From: an uncultured Clostridia bacterium
GTDB lineage: Bacteria > Bacillota > Clostridia > Christensenellales > Borkfalkiaceae
DNA length: 63,915 bases
Direction of reading: 5' to 3'
Assembly: GCA_947625865.1 (NCBI GenBank)
Contig: CANQQD010000006.1
Coordinates: forward strand, 1-63,915
Shown: in pieces, positions 7,789-15,585 of the stretch
How the letters are laid out: each line of letters opens with the position of its first letter
How positions within the stretch are numbered: position 1 is the first letter of the stretch
Notes under the pieces: model-generated
What the model was told of the DNA's origin: nothing
Seen by the model: the letters and a program-made list of their open reading frames with translations, nothing else
Database searches by the model: none
Program-made: the position numbers and the translations under genes

Positions 7789-9141
7789 ATGTATTTTAAA
7801 AATCAAAAATTTCTGGTTGCAGGGCTGTCAAAATCGGGCGAAAGCAGTGCGCGCTTTCTGCTTGACAGGGGAGCGGAGGTCTATCTTTATGACGACGTGC
7901 TCACCGAAACGGTATCTGCGGTGTGCATGAAACTCGAGGAGAAGGGAGCGCATGTCATATCGGCGGAGGAATGTGAAGCCGCGGCGATAAACTGCGATGT
8001 GCTTGTGCTCAGCCCGGGTATCCCAATCGATACTGCCCTTCCCATAGCCTTCAGAAAACAGGGCAAGGCAATAATCGGCGAAGAGGAGCTGGGCGCGCTG
8101 TATCTGCGCGCGACGGCGGTCGCGGTGACGGGAACGAACGGCAAAACCACGACTGTATCCATGCTGAACGATATTCTGAACGCCGCGGGCAAACATTCGG
8201 TAGCCTGCGGGAACATAGGCAATCCGCTCGTCAAGGAGGTGGAAAATCTGTCTTTCGACGATTTTGCCGTTATCGAAGTGTCCTCATTCCAGCTCGAAAC
8301 GCTTTCAAGCCTGCGTCCGCATATAGCTATTATCACAAACGTTACGGAGGATCACCTCAACCGCCATTACAATATGGAGAACTACATATTTTTAAAGGCG
8401 AAAATTTTAAAAAATCTGCGGGAAAGCGAGTATGCGGTTTTAAATTACGACGATCCAGTAGTGCGCGGATTTGCAAAAAACTGTAAGGCCAAAATAGTTT
8501 ATTTTTCCGTCCAGAGCAAGGTTGACGGCGCATATTTCGAGGGCGGAAGCATCTATTATAAGGGGGAAAAATATCTCGACGTAAGCGACATGACGTTGAA
8601 CGGAGTCCACAACGTATATAATGCTCTGGCATGCGTCGCGGCGGCGGGCATCCTCGGCTTGGACAGGACTGCGGTCGGGGGAGCGATCTGCGCCTTCAAG
8701 GGAGTAAGGCACAGGATCGAAACAATACGGAGTGTAGGCGGCGTAACTTATATCGACGACAGCAAGGGGACAAATGCAGACGCCACAATTAAAGCCGCGC
8801 AGACTATGAAGTCTCCCACGGTAATTCTTCTCGGCGGGAAGGATAAGGGATATGATTATACGCCGCTCTTTGAAAATCTGAATTCCACTGCCGTTATCCA
8901 TGCCGTAATTTACGGTGAGAACAGATTCAAAATGCTGAATTCGGCGATAAAGGCGGGATTTGTCAGTGTTTCCCTGTGCTCGGATTTTGCAACGGCGGTA
9001 AAACTTGCCGCATATATCGCCAAGCCCGGACAAAATGTGCTTTTGAGTCCCGCAAGCTCGTCGTTTGACAGCTTTGCCAACTATGAAGAACGCGGCGAAG
9101 TTTTCAGAAAGATGGTGGAAAATTTAGATGAAGCCGGTTAA
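7789..9141 (+). CDS. murD: UDP-MurNAc-L-alanine--D-glutamate ligase
   Basis: A 450-residue cytoplasmic ligase that adds D-glutamate to UDP-MurNAc-L-Ala. The N-terminal Rossmann region begins KFLVAGLSKSGESSARFLL, the ATP loop is TGTNGKTTTVSML near residue 114, and the C-terminal domain carries SKGTNADAT and LLSPASSSFDSF. Length and motifs are normal. GAGG precedes the ATG at short distance. Its 3' end overlaps ftsW by 14 bases. Confidence 0.97.
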   Translation: MYFKNQKFLVAGLSKSGESSARFLLDRGAEVYLYDDVLTETVSAVCMKLEEKGAHVISAEECEAAAINCDVLVLSPGIPIDTALPIAFRKQGKAIIGEEELGALYLRATAVAVTGTNGKTTTVSMLNDILNAAGKHSVACGNIGNPLVKEVENLSFDDFAVIEVSSFQLETLSSLRPHIAIITNVTEDHLNRHYNMENYIFLKAKILKNLRESEYAVLNYDDPVVRGFAKNCKAKIVYFSVQSKVDGAYFEGGSIYYKGEKYLDVSDMTLNGVHNVYNALACVAAAGILGLDRTAVGGAICAFKGVRHRIETIRSVGGVTYIDDSKGTNADATIKAAQTMKSPTVILLGGKDKGYDYTPLFENLNSTAVIHAVIYGENRFKMLNSAIKAGFVSVSLCSDFATAVKLAAYIAKPGQNVLLSPASSSFDSFANYEERGEVFRKMVENLDEAG

Positions 9142-10225
9142 AGGTACAAGGAAAGCGGGAGATATCCCGCTTTTAATATGTGTTTTTCTTATGGCATGCT
9201 TCGGCTGCCTGATGATATATTCGGCAAGCTACTATACTGCCGGAGTTCAGTTCGGCGACAAATTGTATTTTGTCAAAAAACAGATAATAGGACTGGTGCT
9301 CGGCACTGCGGCTATGGCGGGCGCGGCTTTTTTGCCATATCAAAAGCTTGCCAAACTCAAATATCCGGCAATAATAATTTCTGCTGTCCTGCTGATTCTT
9401 GTATTCGTGCCCGGGATAGGCGTGACGAACTACGGCGCTACACGGTGGATAGGGTTCGGCGGGCTTACCCTGCAGCCATCGGAGCTTGCAAAATATTCGT
9501 TTGCTCTTTTTGCCGCAGCATATTTTGCCAAAAATTATAAAAAGGTCAAAACAGTGCGCGGCGTATTGCCGGTTCTTGCCGTCGGCTTGGGGTTTTGCCT
9601 GCTGATAATCATAGAGCCAAATATGTCTATTACCATGTGCGTGGGGCTCTTGATGCTGGGGATAATATTTCTGAGTGGAACAAACCTGAAAACATTTCTG
9701 GTAATAATTATTCCCTGTGCCGTCGCAGTGCCGCTCTTAATAATTTTCGAGCCATACCGTCTGCAAAGACTTTCCGCGTTCATAGATCCGTGGGCGTCGC
9801 CAAAGGACGAAGGCTATCAGCTTATCCAATCGCTTTATGCCCTTGGCAACGGCGGGATGTTCGGTACCGGACTTTTTAAGTCCACGCAAAAATATCGCTT
9901 TTTACCTTTTGCCGAAAGCGACTTCATTCTTGCAATAATGGGCGAGGAACTCGGGTTTTTAGGACTCGTGCTGTTCTTCGCGGTGTGCGGCTTTATCGTA
10001 TTCCGCGGCATACGGATAGCAAAAAATTGCAAGGACAGATTCGGGTTTTTGCTTGCAGCGGGATTTACGTTGGTCTACGGCATACAGGTTGCAATCAATG
10101 CGCTCGTGGTGAGCGGGGCGATCCCGCCTACGGGGTTGCCGTTGCCGCTTATATCAAGCGGAAATACCTCGCTCATTATCACAATGGCTTCGATGGGCGT
10201 ACTTTATAATATTTCGCGGAATTAA
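9128..10225 (+). CDS. ftsW: Septal peptidoglycan glycosyltransferase FtsW
   Basis: A 365-residue SEDS-family polytopic membrane protein that polymerises lipid II at the septum together with the class B PBP encoded upstream. It contains the SEDS motif LQPSELAKYSFALF, the loop DPWASPKDEGYQLIQSLYALGNGGMFG, the AESDFILAIMGEELGFLG segment and GLPLPLISSGNTS near the C-terminus. FtsW rather than RodA is preferred because of the dcw location. It overlaps murD by 14 bases. murG, which usually comes next, is absent from this cluster. Confidence 0.95.
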   Translation: MKPVKGTRKAGDIPLLICVFLMACFGCLMIYSASYYTAGVQFGDKLYFVKKQIIGLVLGTAAMAGAAFLPYQKLAKLKYPAIIISAVLLILVFVPGIGVTNYGATRWIGFGGLTLQPSELAKYSFALFAAAYFAKNYKKVKTVRGVLPVLAVGLGFCLLIIIEPNMSITMCVGLLMLGIIFLSGTNLKTFLVIIIPCAVAVPLLIIFEPYRLQRLSAFIDPWASPKDEGYQLIQSLYALGNGGMFGTGLFKSTQKYRFLPFAESDFILAIMGEELGFLGLVLFFAVCGFIVFRGIRIAKNCKDRFGFLLAAGFTLVYGIQVAINALVVSGAIPPTGLPLPLISSGNTSLIITMASMGVLYNISRN

Positions 10226-10281
10226 CAAGCCGAAAGCCGTCCGCCATATAATAAAGTATATTTTACTACTCGGAGTCAATA

Positions 10282-11538
10282 ATGGAAAAATACGTTATTA
10301 ATGGAGGAAACAAGCTATTCGGAAGCGTAAAAATTCAATCGGCTAAAAATTCTGTGCTTCCCATACTTGCAGCTGCGGTACTGACGGACGGACAAGTGAG
10401 AATTTTAAACGTCCCGCATATTTCCGACGTCGGCAACATGGTGAAAATTTTAATACGCCTCGGATGTAAAGCCGAATACATCGGCGAAGACATATTGATA
10501 GACAGCTCGTCCGCAAACAGTTTTGAGATACCAAGCGAACTTGCGCATGAACTCAGATCGTCGATTTTTCTGCTCGGATCGCTTATATCGCGGTTCAAGA
10601 TGGCTAAAATAGCCTTCCCCGGAGGTTGCGACATAGGCTTGAGACCGGTCGATCTGCACCTGAACGGATTGAAGCGGCTCGGCGTCGAAATAACCGAAAA
10701 AAACGGATACATACTTTGCAAATGCGAAAAGCTTATAGGCAACGAAATAATGCTCGATTGTCCCAGCGTCGGGGCAACTGAAAATATTATGCTTGCCGCG
10801 GTAAAAGCGGAGGGCACAACGGTGATAAAGAACGCGGCCCGCGAACCAGAGATCGAAGATTTGCAAAAATTTCTTAACGCTATAGGTGCAAAAGTCACCG
10901 GTGCAGGCAGCGGAACGGTCATAATCGAGGGCGTCAGAAGTCTCGGCTCAGCCGAGTTTTTGCCAATTCACGACAGAATAGAGGCGGGTACTTTTCTTGT
11001 CGCCACGGCAATGTGCGGCGGAGAGGTGGAATTAGAGTGCGCTTCTGCGGAAAATATCAGCTCGCTTTTACATAAACTTCGGGAAAACGGTTGCAATATT
11101 CATATAAAAAATGATAAAATAGTATTGGAAAGTTCCAGAAGGCTTACCTCGGTCAAGAGCATAGAGACACAGCCTTATCCCGGTTTCCCTACCGATCTGC
11201 AAGCGCAGTTCACCGCACTGCTCTGCATTTGTAAAGGGCAGTCGATTGTAACGGAAAACCTTTTTGAAACAAGGTTTAAATATGTGCCCGAGCTGCGTAA
11301 AATGGGCGCGGACATAACCGTGATCAACAGAAGCGCATTTGTGCGCGGTGTGGACAGATTCAAGGGCGCGACGGTGATAGCGCACGATCTGCGCGGCGGC
11401 GCGGCGCTCGTTCTTGCCGGGCTTGCGGCAGAGGGGAGAAGCGAGGTTCTGGATATCAGTCATATAGACAGGGGGTACGGCTCTTTCGAATATAAACTCC
11501 GTGCAATTGGAGGAGATATAGCAAGAGTCGCTGTATAA
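10282..11538 (+). CDS. murA: UDP-N-acetylglucosamine 1-carboxyvinyltransferase
   Basis: A 418-residue cytoplasmic enzyme for the first committed step of peptidoglycan synthesis, transferring enolpyruvate from PEP to UDP-GlcNAc. Lys22-Asn23 in SAKNS and the loop PGGCDIGLRPVDLHL are visible. Cys116 in the loop is the residue alkylated by fosfomycin, so the enzyme should be sensitive to it. The second half has HDRIEAGTFLVA and the DRGYGSFEYKLRAIG C-terminus. The start has CGGAG about 8 bases upstream. A 56-base gap separates it from ftsW, with no clear promoter, so it is probably in the same operon. Confidence 0.97.
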   Translation: MEKYVINGGNKLFGSVKIQSAKNSVLPILAAAVLTDGQVRILNVPHISDVGNMVKILIRLGCKAEYIGEDILIDSSSANSFEIPSELAHELRSSIFLLGSLISRFKMAKIAFPGGCDIGLRPVDLHLNGLKRLGVEITEKNGYILCKCEKLIGNEIMLDCPSVGATENIMLAAVKAEGTTVIKNAAREPEIEDLQKFLNAIGAKVTGAGSGTVIIEGVRSLGSAEFLPIHDRIEAGTFLVATAMCGGEVELECASAENISSLLHKLRENGCNIHIKNDKIVLESSRRLTSVKSIETQPYPGFPTDLQAQFTALLCICKGQSIVTENLFETRFKYVPELRKMGADITVINRSAFVRGVDRFKGATVIAHDLRGGAALVLAGLAAEGRSEVLDISHIDRGYGSFEYKLRAIGGDIARVAV

Positions 11539-11542
11539 CGGG

Positions 11543-12325
11543 ATGAAGTACGTAAGAAAAGTAGTCGGTCTTGTGATTGCGGTTGCGTTTATCGCATCCG
11601 TAATAATCGGCGTGGGCATAATTTTTTCTGTAAAGAACGTAAATATTTCATTGCAGAGCTATACCTATCCCGAGGTTGAGGTCATGACCGAAGAGGAAAA
11701 ACAAGCTGCCGACGGGGAAATAGAGGATTTCAGGCAGAGCCTTTTGTCCGAATATCGCGGTACCTTGCTCGGCTTTGTGGATGTGGATGAGCTTTCGGCG
11801 AAATTTGATGACACGAATTATATTCTCGAGAATATCGAAAAGGCATATCCGTGCACATTGAATCTTACCCTAAAGGAAAGACGTGAATCTTTTTGCGTGC
11901 GCGTCGGCGAGAACAGCTACAACACCTATGACAGCTACGGAACACTGATGAGAGAGGGGGTCTCCAGGGAGGATTCCATTAACAACATCGACAAAGCTCC
12001 TAATGTTGCGGTGTCTGTGGAAAACGCGGCGGATATCAAAGCTATTGCAGACATGGCGTCGGCTTTCAGCGAGGAATTTTCGGCTTTGCGTTCGGTTGTT
12101 GAGTCGATAGGGATCAACGAACAGACCGGTCACATTGTTTTTAAGCTGCACTGCGGAATTTCCATAAGGATATCTGATTTCAGGACCTTGACAAAAGCCA
12201 AAATGCGCGCCGCGCACGAGAAATTTATATCGCTTGCGGGAGAGGAAAAGCTATCGGGTACGATTGTTGTGACCGTCAGAGGCTCGGGTGACGTCGTTGC
12301 CGAACGCTTTGAAGAATTAACTTAA
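11543..12325 (+). CDS. ftsQ: Cell division protein FtsQ/DivIB
   Basis: A 260-residue bitopic membrane protein with a short basic cytoplasmic tail, one helix at about residues 7-30, and an extracellular part. That part fits a POTRA domain followed by the FtsQ beta domain. The segment YILENIEKAYPCTLNLTLKE and the following YDSYGTLMRE correspond to the conserved FtsQ/DivIB strands. It scaffolds FtsL and the septal synthase. It starts 4 bases after murA and is the last gene before the first terminator of the dcw block. Similarity is moderate, and position supports the call. Confidence 0.88.
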   Translation: MKYVRKVVGLVIAVAFIASVIIGVGIIFSVKNVNISLQSYTYPEVEVMTEEEKQAADGEIEDFRQSLLSEYRGTLLGFVDVDELSAKFDDTNYILENIEKAYPCTLNLTLKERRESFCVRVGENSYNTYDSYGTLMREGVSREDSINNIDKAPNVAVSVENAADIKAIADMASAFSEEFSALRSVVESIGINEQTGHIVFKLHCGISIRISDFRTLTKAKMRAAHEKFISLAGEEKLSGTIVVTVRGSGDVVAERFEELT

Positions 12326-12348
12326 GGTATGGTAGATATTTTCATGCA

Positions 12349-12376
12349 AAAAAGTGGCTTCGGGCAGCCGCTTTTT
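12349..12376 (+). terminator. Terminator ending the mraZ-ftsQ operon
   Basis: An 11-bp stem with one G-U (12349-12359 with 12366-12376), a 6-nt loop TCGGGC and a T5 run at its end. It lies 24 bases after the ftsQ stop. Confidence 0.8.
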
Positions 12377-12388
12377 AGCTTTATTCTG

Positions 12389-12417
12389 TTGACTTTTATA
12401 TGAGTGTATTATATAAT
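12389..12417 (+). promoter_or_regulatory. ftsA-ftsZ promoter (SigA type)
   Basis: TTGACT (12389-12394), a 17-base spacer and a perfect TATAAT (12412-12417), just after the ftsQ terminator and 30 bases before the ftsA start. It uncouples ftsA/ftsZ expression from the upstream dcw genes. Confidence 0.85.
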
Positions 12418-12446
12418 AGATTATATAATAAAGTTCAAAAGGTAAA

Positions 12447-13577
12447 GTGAAGGTTATGCGTAAAAATTATGTAGCGGTACTGGATATACGCTCCTCGGAA
12501 ATTACCTCGGTAGTAGGCGAGAGAGGGGTAAACAATACTTTCATAATAAAAAGTAAATATACTTGCGCATACGACGGCTTTGCCGACGGCGAGCTTTTGG
12601 ATGTTCCGTCATTTGTGTCGGCTGTTTCGGAAACGGTGCGCAGCACTCTCGGGTCTGCAAGCGGTATAAAAACATTCTATGTGGGTGTTCCCGGCGAGTT
12701 TTTAAAGCTTGTGAATAACGACAGCGTGCTGACATTCCACTCCGCCAAAAAAATTCATAAATCCGACGTGCAGTCGCTCGGCAAAATGTGCGCGCCAGTC
12801 GAAGAGAGCGGGTGGAAAACGATACGCCATAGCTGCCTTTACTATGTTTTGTCGGACAAGCGTAAGGTTATCGACCCTATAGGGGCGGCGAGCGACAGCT
12901 TACAGGGAAAGTTTTGTTTTATAAAATGCGCCGAGGCGTTCATAGATTGCCTGAAGCAGGCATTCAAAAAATTCGGTGAAATACAGAACATAAATCTTAT
13001 ACCTATGAATTTTGCGGAGGCAATGTATCTGGTGGAGCCCGAGCAGCGCGACGAGTGTGCGGTGCTCTTCGACTTGGGATATATATCATCCACCTACAGC
13101 GTTATATGCGGCAACGGATTGCTGTTCAGCGAATCATTTTCGGTTGGTATAGGGCATGTGGCATTTTATCTCATGAGCGAACTGGATATCCCTTACGAGG
13201 TGGCAACAACTTTCCTGTCGACCGTAAACCTCAACGCAAAAGAAAAATTGAACAGCACCGAAGAGTGTATATTCGAGGGCAAGACCTACAGCTTTTCAAC
13301 CGTTACGCTGCGGGATAAGATACGCGAGGGACTTGACGGTATTTGCGAAACCATCGAGGAATGCAGGGCAAGTTTTACCGGTAAAAATATCGACGGTAAA
13401 CCGTTGCTTATAACAGGCGAAGGGGTAAAGACCATACGCGGCGCTATTGATCACATATCCGGCAGACTCGTAAAAGGCGTGGAGATCACTTCGCCTAAGG
13501 TGCCGTATTACGACAAACCGCAGTTTGCTTCACTTTTCAGTCTTTTAGACATGGCGCTTCGTGACGCCGCAAAATAA
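12447..13577 (+). CDS. ftsA: Divergent FtsA-like actin-fold protein
   Basis: A 376-residue protein of the FtsA/PilM actin-like fold, directly before ftsZ, where FtsA normally anchors FtsZ to the membrane. The fold is recognisable, but nucleotide motifs are degraded. Phosphate-1 reads LDIRSSEITSVVGE instead of a D-I-G-x-S-K pattern. Phosphate-2 reads LFDLGYISSTYSV without the GGGT. The adenosine motif reads ITGEGVKTIRG instead of TGGxxxxxG. The chain stops right after the segment matching the last FtsA strand (PQFASLFSLL), so the usual linker and amphipathic membrane-targeting helix are absent. Start: GTG at 12447 with AAAAGG upstream; ATG at 12456 is the alternative. It could be a neofunctionalised FtsA or an adaptor using another anchor. 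Confidence 0.8.
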   Translation: MKVMRKNYVAVLDIRSSEITSVVGERGVNNTFIIKSKYTCAYDGFADGELLDVPSFVSAVSETVRSTLGSASGIKTFYVGVPGEFLKLVNNDSVLTFHSAKKIHKSDVQSLGKMCAPVEESGWKTIRHSCLYYVLSDKRKVIDPIGAASDSLQGKFCFIKCAEAFIDCLKQAFKKFGEIQNINLIPMNFAEAMYLVEPEQRDECAVLFDLGYISSTYSVICGNGLLFSESFSVGIGHVAFYLMSELDIPYEVATTFLSTVNLNAKEKLNSTEECIFEGKTYSFSTVTLRDKIREGLDGICETIEECRASFTGKNIDGKPLLITGEGVKTIRGAIDHISGRLVKGVEITSPKVPYYDKPQFASLFSLLDMALRDAAK

Positions 13578-13630
13578 AATTTTATCTTAAATATTCATTT
13601 TAAGTTTTGATATTTTAACGGAGGTTAAAA

Positions 13631-15022
13631 ATGTTTAACGATTTCGGCGGATACAATCCGAATCCCAATCCCATACCTGCGGCGCCCAACGATGGCGGCG
13701 CTGTTCTCGGAAGGGCAAGAATAAAGGTCATAGGCGTAGGCGGCGCGGGCAATAACGCCGTAAACAGGATGCTCGAAGCGGGTATAACGAGCGCCGAATA
13801 TTATGTTGTAAATACCGACAGCCAGATTCTGGCCTTGTCGCTTTGCAAAAATAAAATACAGATAGGCAGTAATCTTACAAAAGGTCTCGGCGCAGGCGCC
13901 GATCCCGACGTGGGCCGGGCTGCCGCGGAAGAGAGCAAGGAAGCCCTCACCGAGGCTATAAAGGATACCGATCTTTTGTTTATAACTGCAGGTATGGGCG
14001 GCGGCACGGGTACCGGCGCAGCTCCCGTAATTGCAAAAATCGCAAGAGATATGAAGATACTTACCGTTGCCGTAGTAACGGAGCCCTTCAGCTTTGAGGG
14101 CAGACAGCGTATGGAGAATACGGCAAAGGGTCTTGATAACCTCAAAAAATACGTTGATACGCTCATAGTAATTCCCAACGACAAGATAAGAACGGTAGTT
14201 GCCAAAAATACCCCTATGACCGAGGCTCTCCGCGTTGCGGACGAAATTTTAAAACAGGGCATAAGAGGCATAGCGGAGCTTATAGTCAACCCTTCGCTAA
14301 TAAATCTCGACTTTGCAGATGTCAGAACTATTTTAAAGGACAAGGGAATTGCACATCTCGGAGTGGGCGTTGCCAAGGGCGACAACAGAATCATCGAGGC
14401 AGTGCGCGTTGCGGTAAGCTGCCCGCTGCTTGAAACTACTATCGAGGGCGCCCGCGGCGTTATTCTTAATGTTTGCGGCGGACAAGATCTTACTTTTGAC
14501 GAGGTTAACGACGCCGCCGAACTTGTGCGTAGCGTTGTGGACGCTTCCGCAAACATAATTTTCGGCGCGAGGATAGATCCCAATGTGCACGACGAGGTCG
14601 AGATCACCGTTATTGCAACAGGTTTCCCCGGCTTTGACAACAAGCAGAACGAGGAGCAGCAGAGGGCGTATAAGAGCGGCATACTGTATGAGCCGTCGAG
14701 CTATAACACTCCTACCAGACCTTCGGTAAAGGAACCCGTATATCCTACGCGCCAAAGCTATCCCCAGCAACCGGTGCAGCCGCCTGTAAATAACGCTCCG
14801 TATAGCGGTTACCAGCCGCAAGCGCAGCAACCTCAGCAGCCGGCGTATAATCCCTATCAGCAGCCGCAGGCTCAACCCCGCCAGCTCGTACAGCAACCCC
14901 AACAGCAGGCGCAACCCCAGCAAGGGGCTCAGGACGGGAGCATAGAGCGTCCTTCAACCGAGAAAAAGATACCTAAATTTATTCAAAGGCTCAGAAACGG
15001 GAATAATAACAACAATAATTAA
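13631..15022 (+). CDS. ftsZ: Cell division protein FtsZ
   Basis: A 463-residue tubulin-like GTPase that forms the Z ring. GTP-binding GVGGAGNNAVNRM, the tubulin signature GMGGGTGTGAAPVIA and the T7 loop region NPSLINLDFADVR are all present. After the core (to about residue 337) comes a long Q/P-rich linker of about 110 residues. The C-terminal peptide KIPKFIQRLRNG binds FtsA, SepF or ZipA-type partners, and a short Asn run ends the protein. A good GGAGG lies 6 bases before the ATG. It is co-transcribed with ftsA and followed by two hairpins. Certain identification. Confidence 0.99.
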   Translation: MFNDFGGYNPNPNPIPAAPNDGGAVLGRARIKVIGVGGAGNNAVNRMLEAGITSAEYYVVNTDSQILALSLCKNKIQIGSNLTKGLGAGADPDVGRAAAEESKEALTEAIKDTDLLFITAGMGGGTGTGAAPVIAKIARDMKILTVAVVTEPFSFEGRQRMENTAKGLDNLKKYVDTLIVIPNDKIRTVVAKNTPMTEALRVADEILKQGIRGIAELIVNPSLINLDFADVRTILKDKGIAHLGVGVAKGDNRIIEAVRVAVSCPLLETTIEGARGVILNVCGGQDLTFDEVNDAAELVRSVVDASANIIFGARIDPNVHDEVEITVIATGFPGFDNKQNEEQQRAYKSGILYEPSSYNTPTRPSVKEPVYPTRQSYPQQPVQPPVNNAPYSGYQPQAQQPQQPAYNPYQQPQAQPRQLVQQPQQQAQPQQGAQDGSIERPSTEKKIPKFIQRLRNGNNNNNN

Positions 15023-15026
15023 AATA

Positions 15027-15054
15027 AAACGGCGGATAATCCGCCGTTTGTTTA
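15027..15054 (+). terminator. ftsZ terminator
   Basis: A perfect 10-bp stem (15027-15036 with 15040-15049) with a 3-nt loop, then GTTTAT, starting 4 bases after the ftsZ stop. Confidence 0.8.
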
Positions 15055-15090
15055 TATGCAAAATTTTATAATGACTAAGCCGTGAGTTTT

Positions 15091-15134
15091 GTAAAAAGAG
15101 AAGCGCGTTCATAAAAACGCGCTTCTCTTTTTAC
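15091..15134. terminator. Bidirectional terminator between ftsZ and spoVG
   Basis: A perfect 19-bp inverted repeat (15091-15109 with 15116-15134) with a 6-nt loop, and A5/T5 tracts inside the outer stem. It serves the convergent spoVG and is a back-up for ftsZ. Confidence 0.85.
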
Positions 15135-15174
15135 AAATTCAGTATTATTTAACTGACTGAAAATCTAAAATGAC

Positions 15175-15438
15175 TTATTTCTTAAGTTCATCATTGTAAG
15201 CCGAAAGGATTGCTTGTTTTAAAATTTCTCGGGTCTCGGTATTTAGCGGATGCGCAATATCCTTATACTCGCCATCATTAGTTTTTCTGCTGGGCATCGC
15301 AATAAACGCGCCTTCGGCAGATTCTATCACTTTTATGTCGTGAACTACGAAGCAATCATCAATAGTGACAGAAGCCACAGCTTTAAGTTTATTGTCCTCC
15401 TTGTTAACTAACCTGATTCGTACATCTGAGATTTTCAT
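15175..15438 (-). CDS. spoVG: SpoVG family regulator
   Basis: An 87-residue protein starting [11 protein letters not shown], matching Spo[21 protein letters not shown], then [22 protein letters not shown]. SpoVG is a small nucleic-acid-binding regulator. It was named for a role in spore cortex formation in Bacillus, but it is widespread in non-sporulating Firmicutes, so it does not prove sporulation. It is convergent to ftsZ and divergent from murC, with its own strong promoter. The ATG has GGTAGGTG upstream. Confidence 0.96.
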   Translation of the reverse strand: MKISDVRIRLVNKEDNKLKAVASVTIDDCFVVHDIKVIESAEGAFIAMPSRKTNDGEYKDIAHPLNTETREILKQAILSAYNDELKK

Positions 15439-15452
15439 AATACACCTACCAG

Positions 15453-15481
15453 ATTATACTTTCATTGATTATATTGTACAA
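15453..15481 (-). promoter_or_regulatory. spoVG promoter
   Basis: On the minus strand, TTGTAC (15476-15481), a 17-base spacer and a perfect TATAAT (15453-15458). This is a SigA-type arrangement; no SigH-type sequence was recognised. Confidence 0.75.
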
Positions 15482-15528
15482 TAAAAGATAATTAATTTCA
15501 ATACCTTGCAGTAAAAAATTTTATATTT

Positions 15529-15557
15529 TTGACAAAAATATTTAAAAATTGTGCTAT
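15529..15557 (+). promoter_or_regulatory. murC promoter
   Basis: A perfect TTGACA (15529-15534), a 17-base spacer and a weaker TGCTAT (15552-15557). The transcript would have a leader of only about 20 bases, without a recognisable ribosome binding site. Confidence 0.6.
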
Positions 15558-15585
15558 TTTTAAGTAAATTCACGTAAAATTTATT

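Noticed and set aside
13801-14682. Long minus-strand open frame of 293 codons opposite ftsZ
   Set aside because: It is an antisense shadow of a strongly biased gene; the protein is Ser/Thr-rich nonsense with no motif, promoter or ribosome site, while ftsZ is certain.
15175-15438. SpoVG as proof of sporulation
   Set aside because: spoVG is found in many non-spore-forming Firmicutes, and no other sporulation gene is certain in this window.
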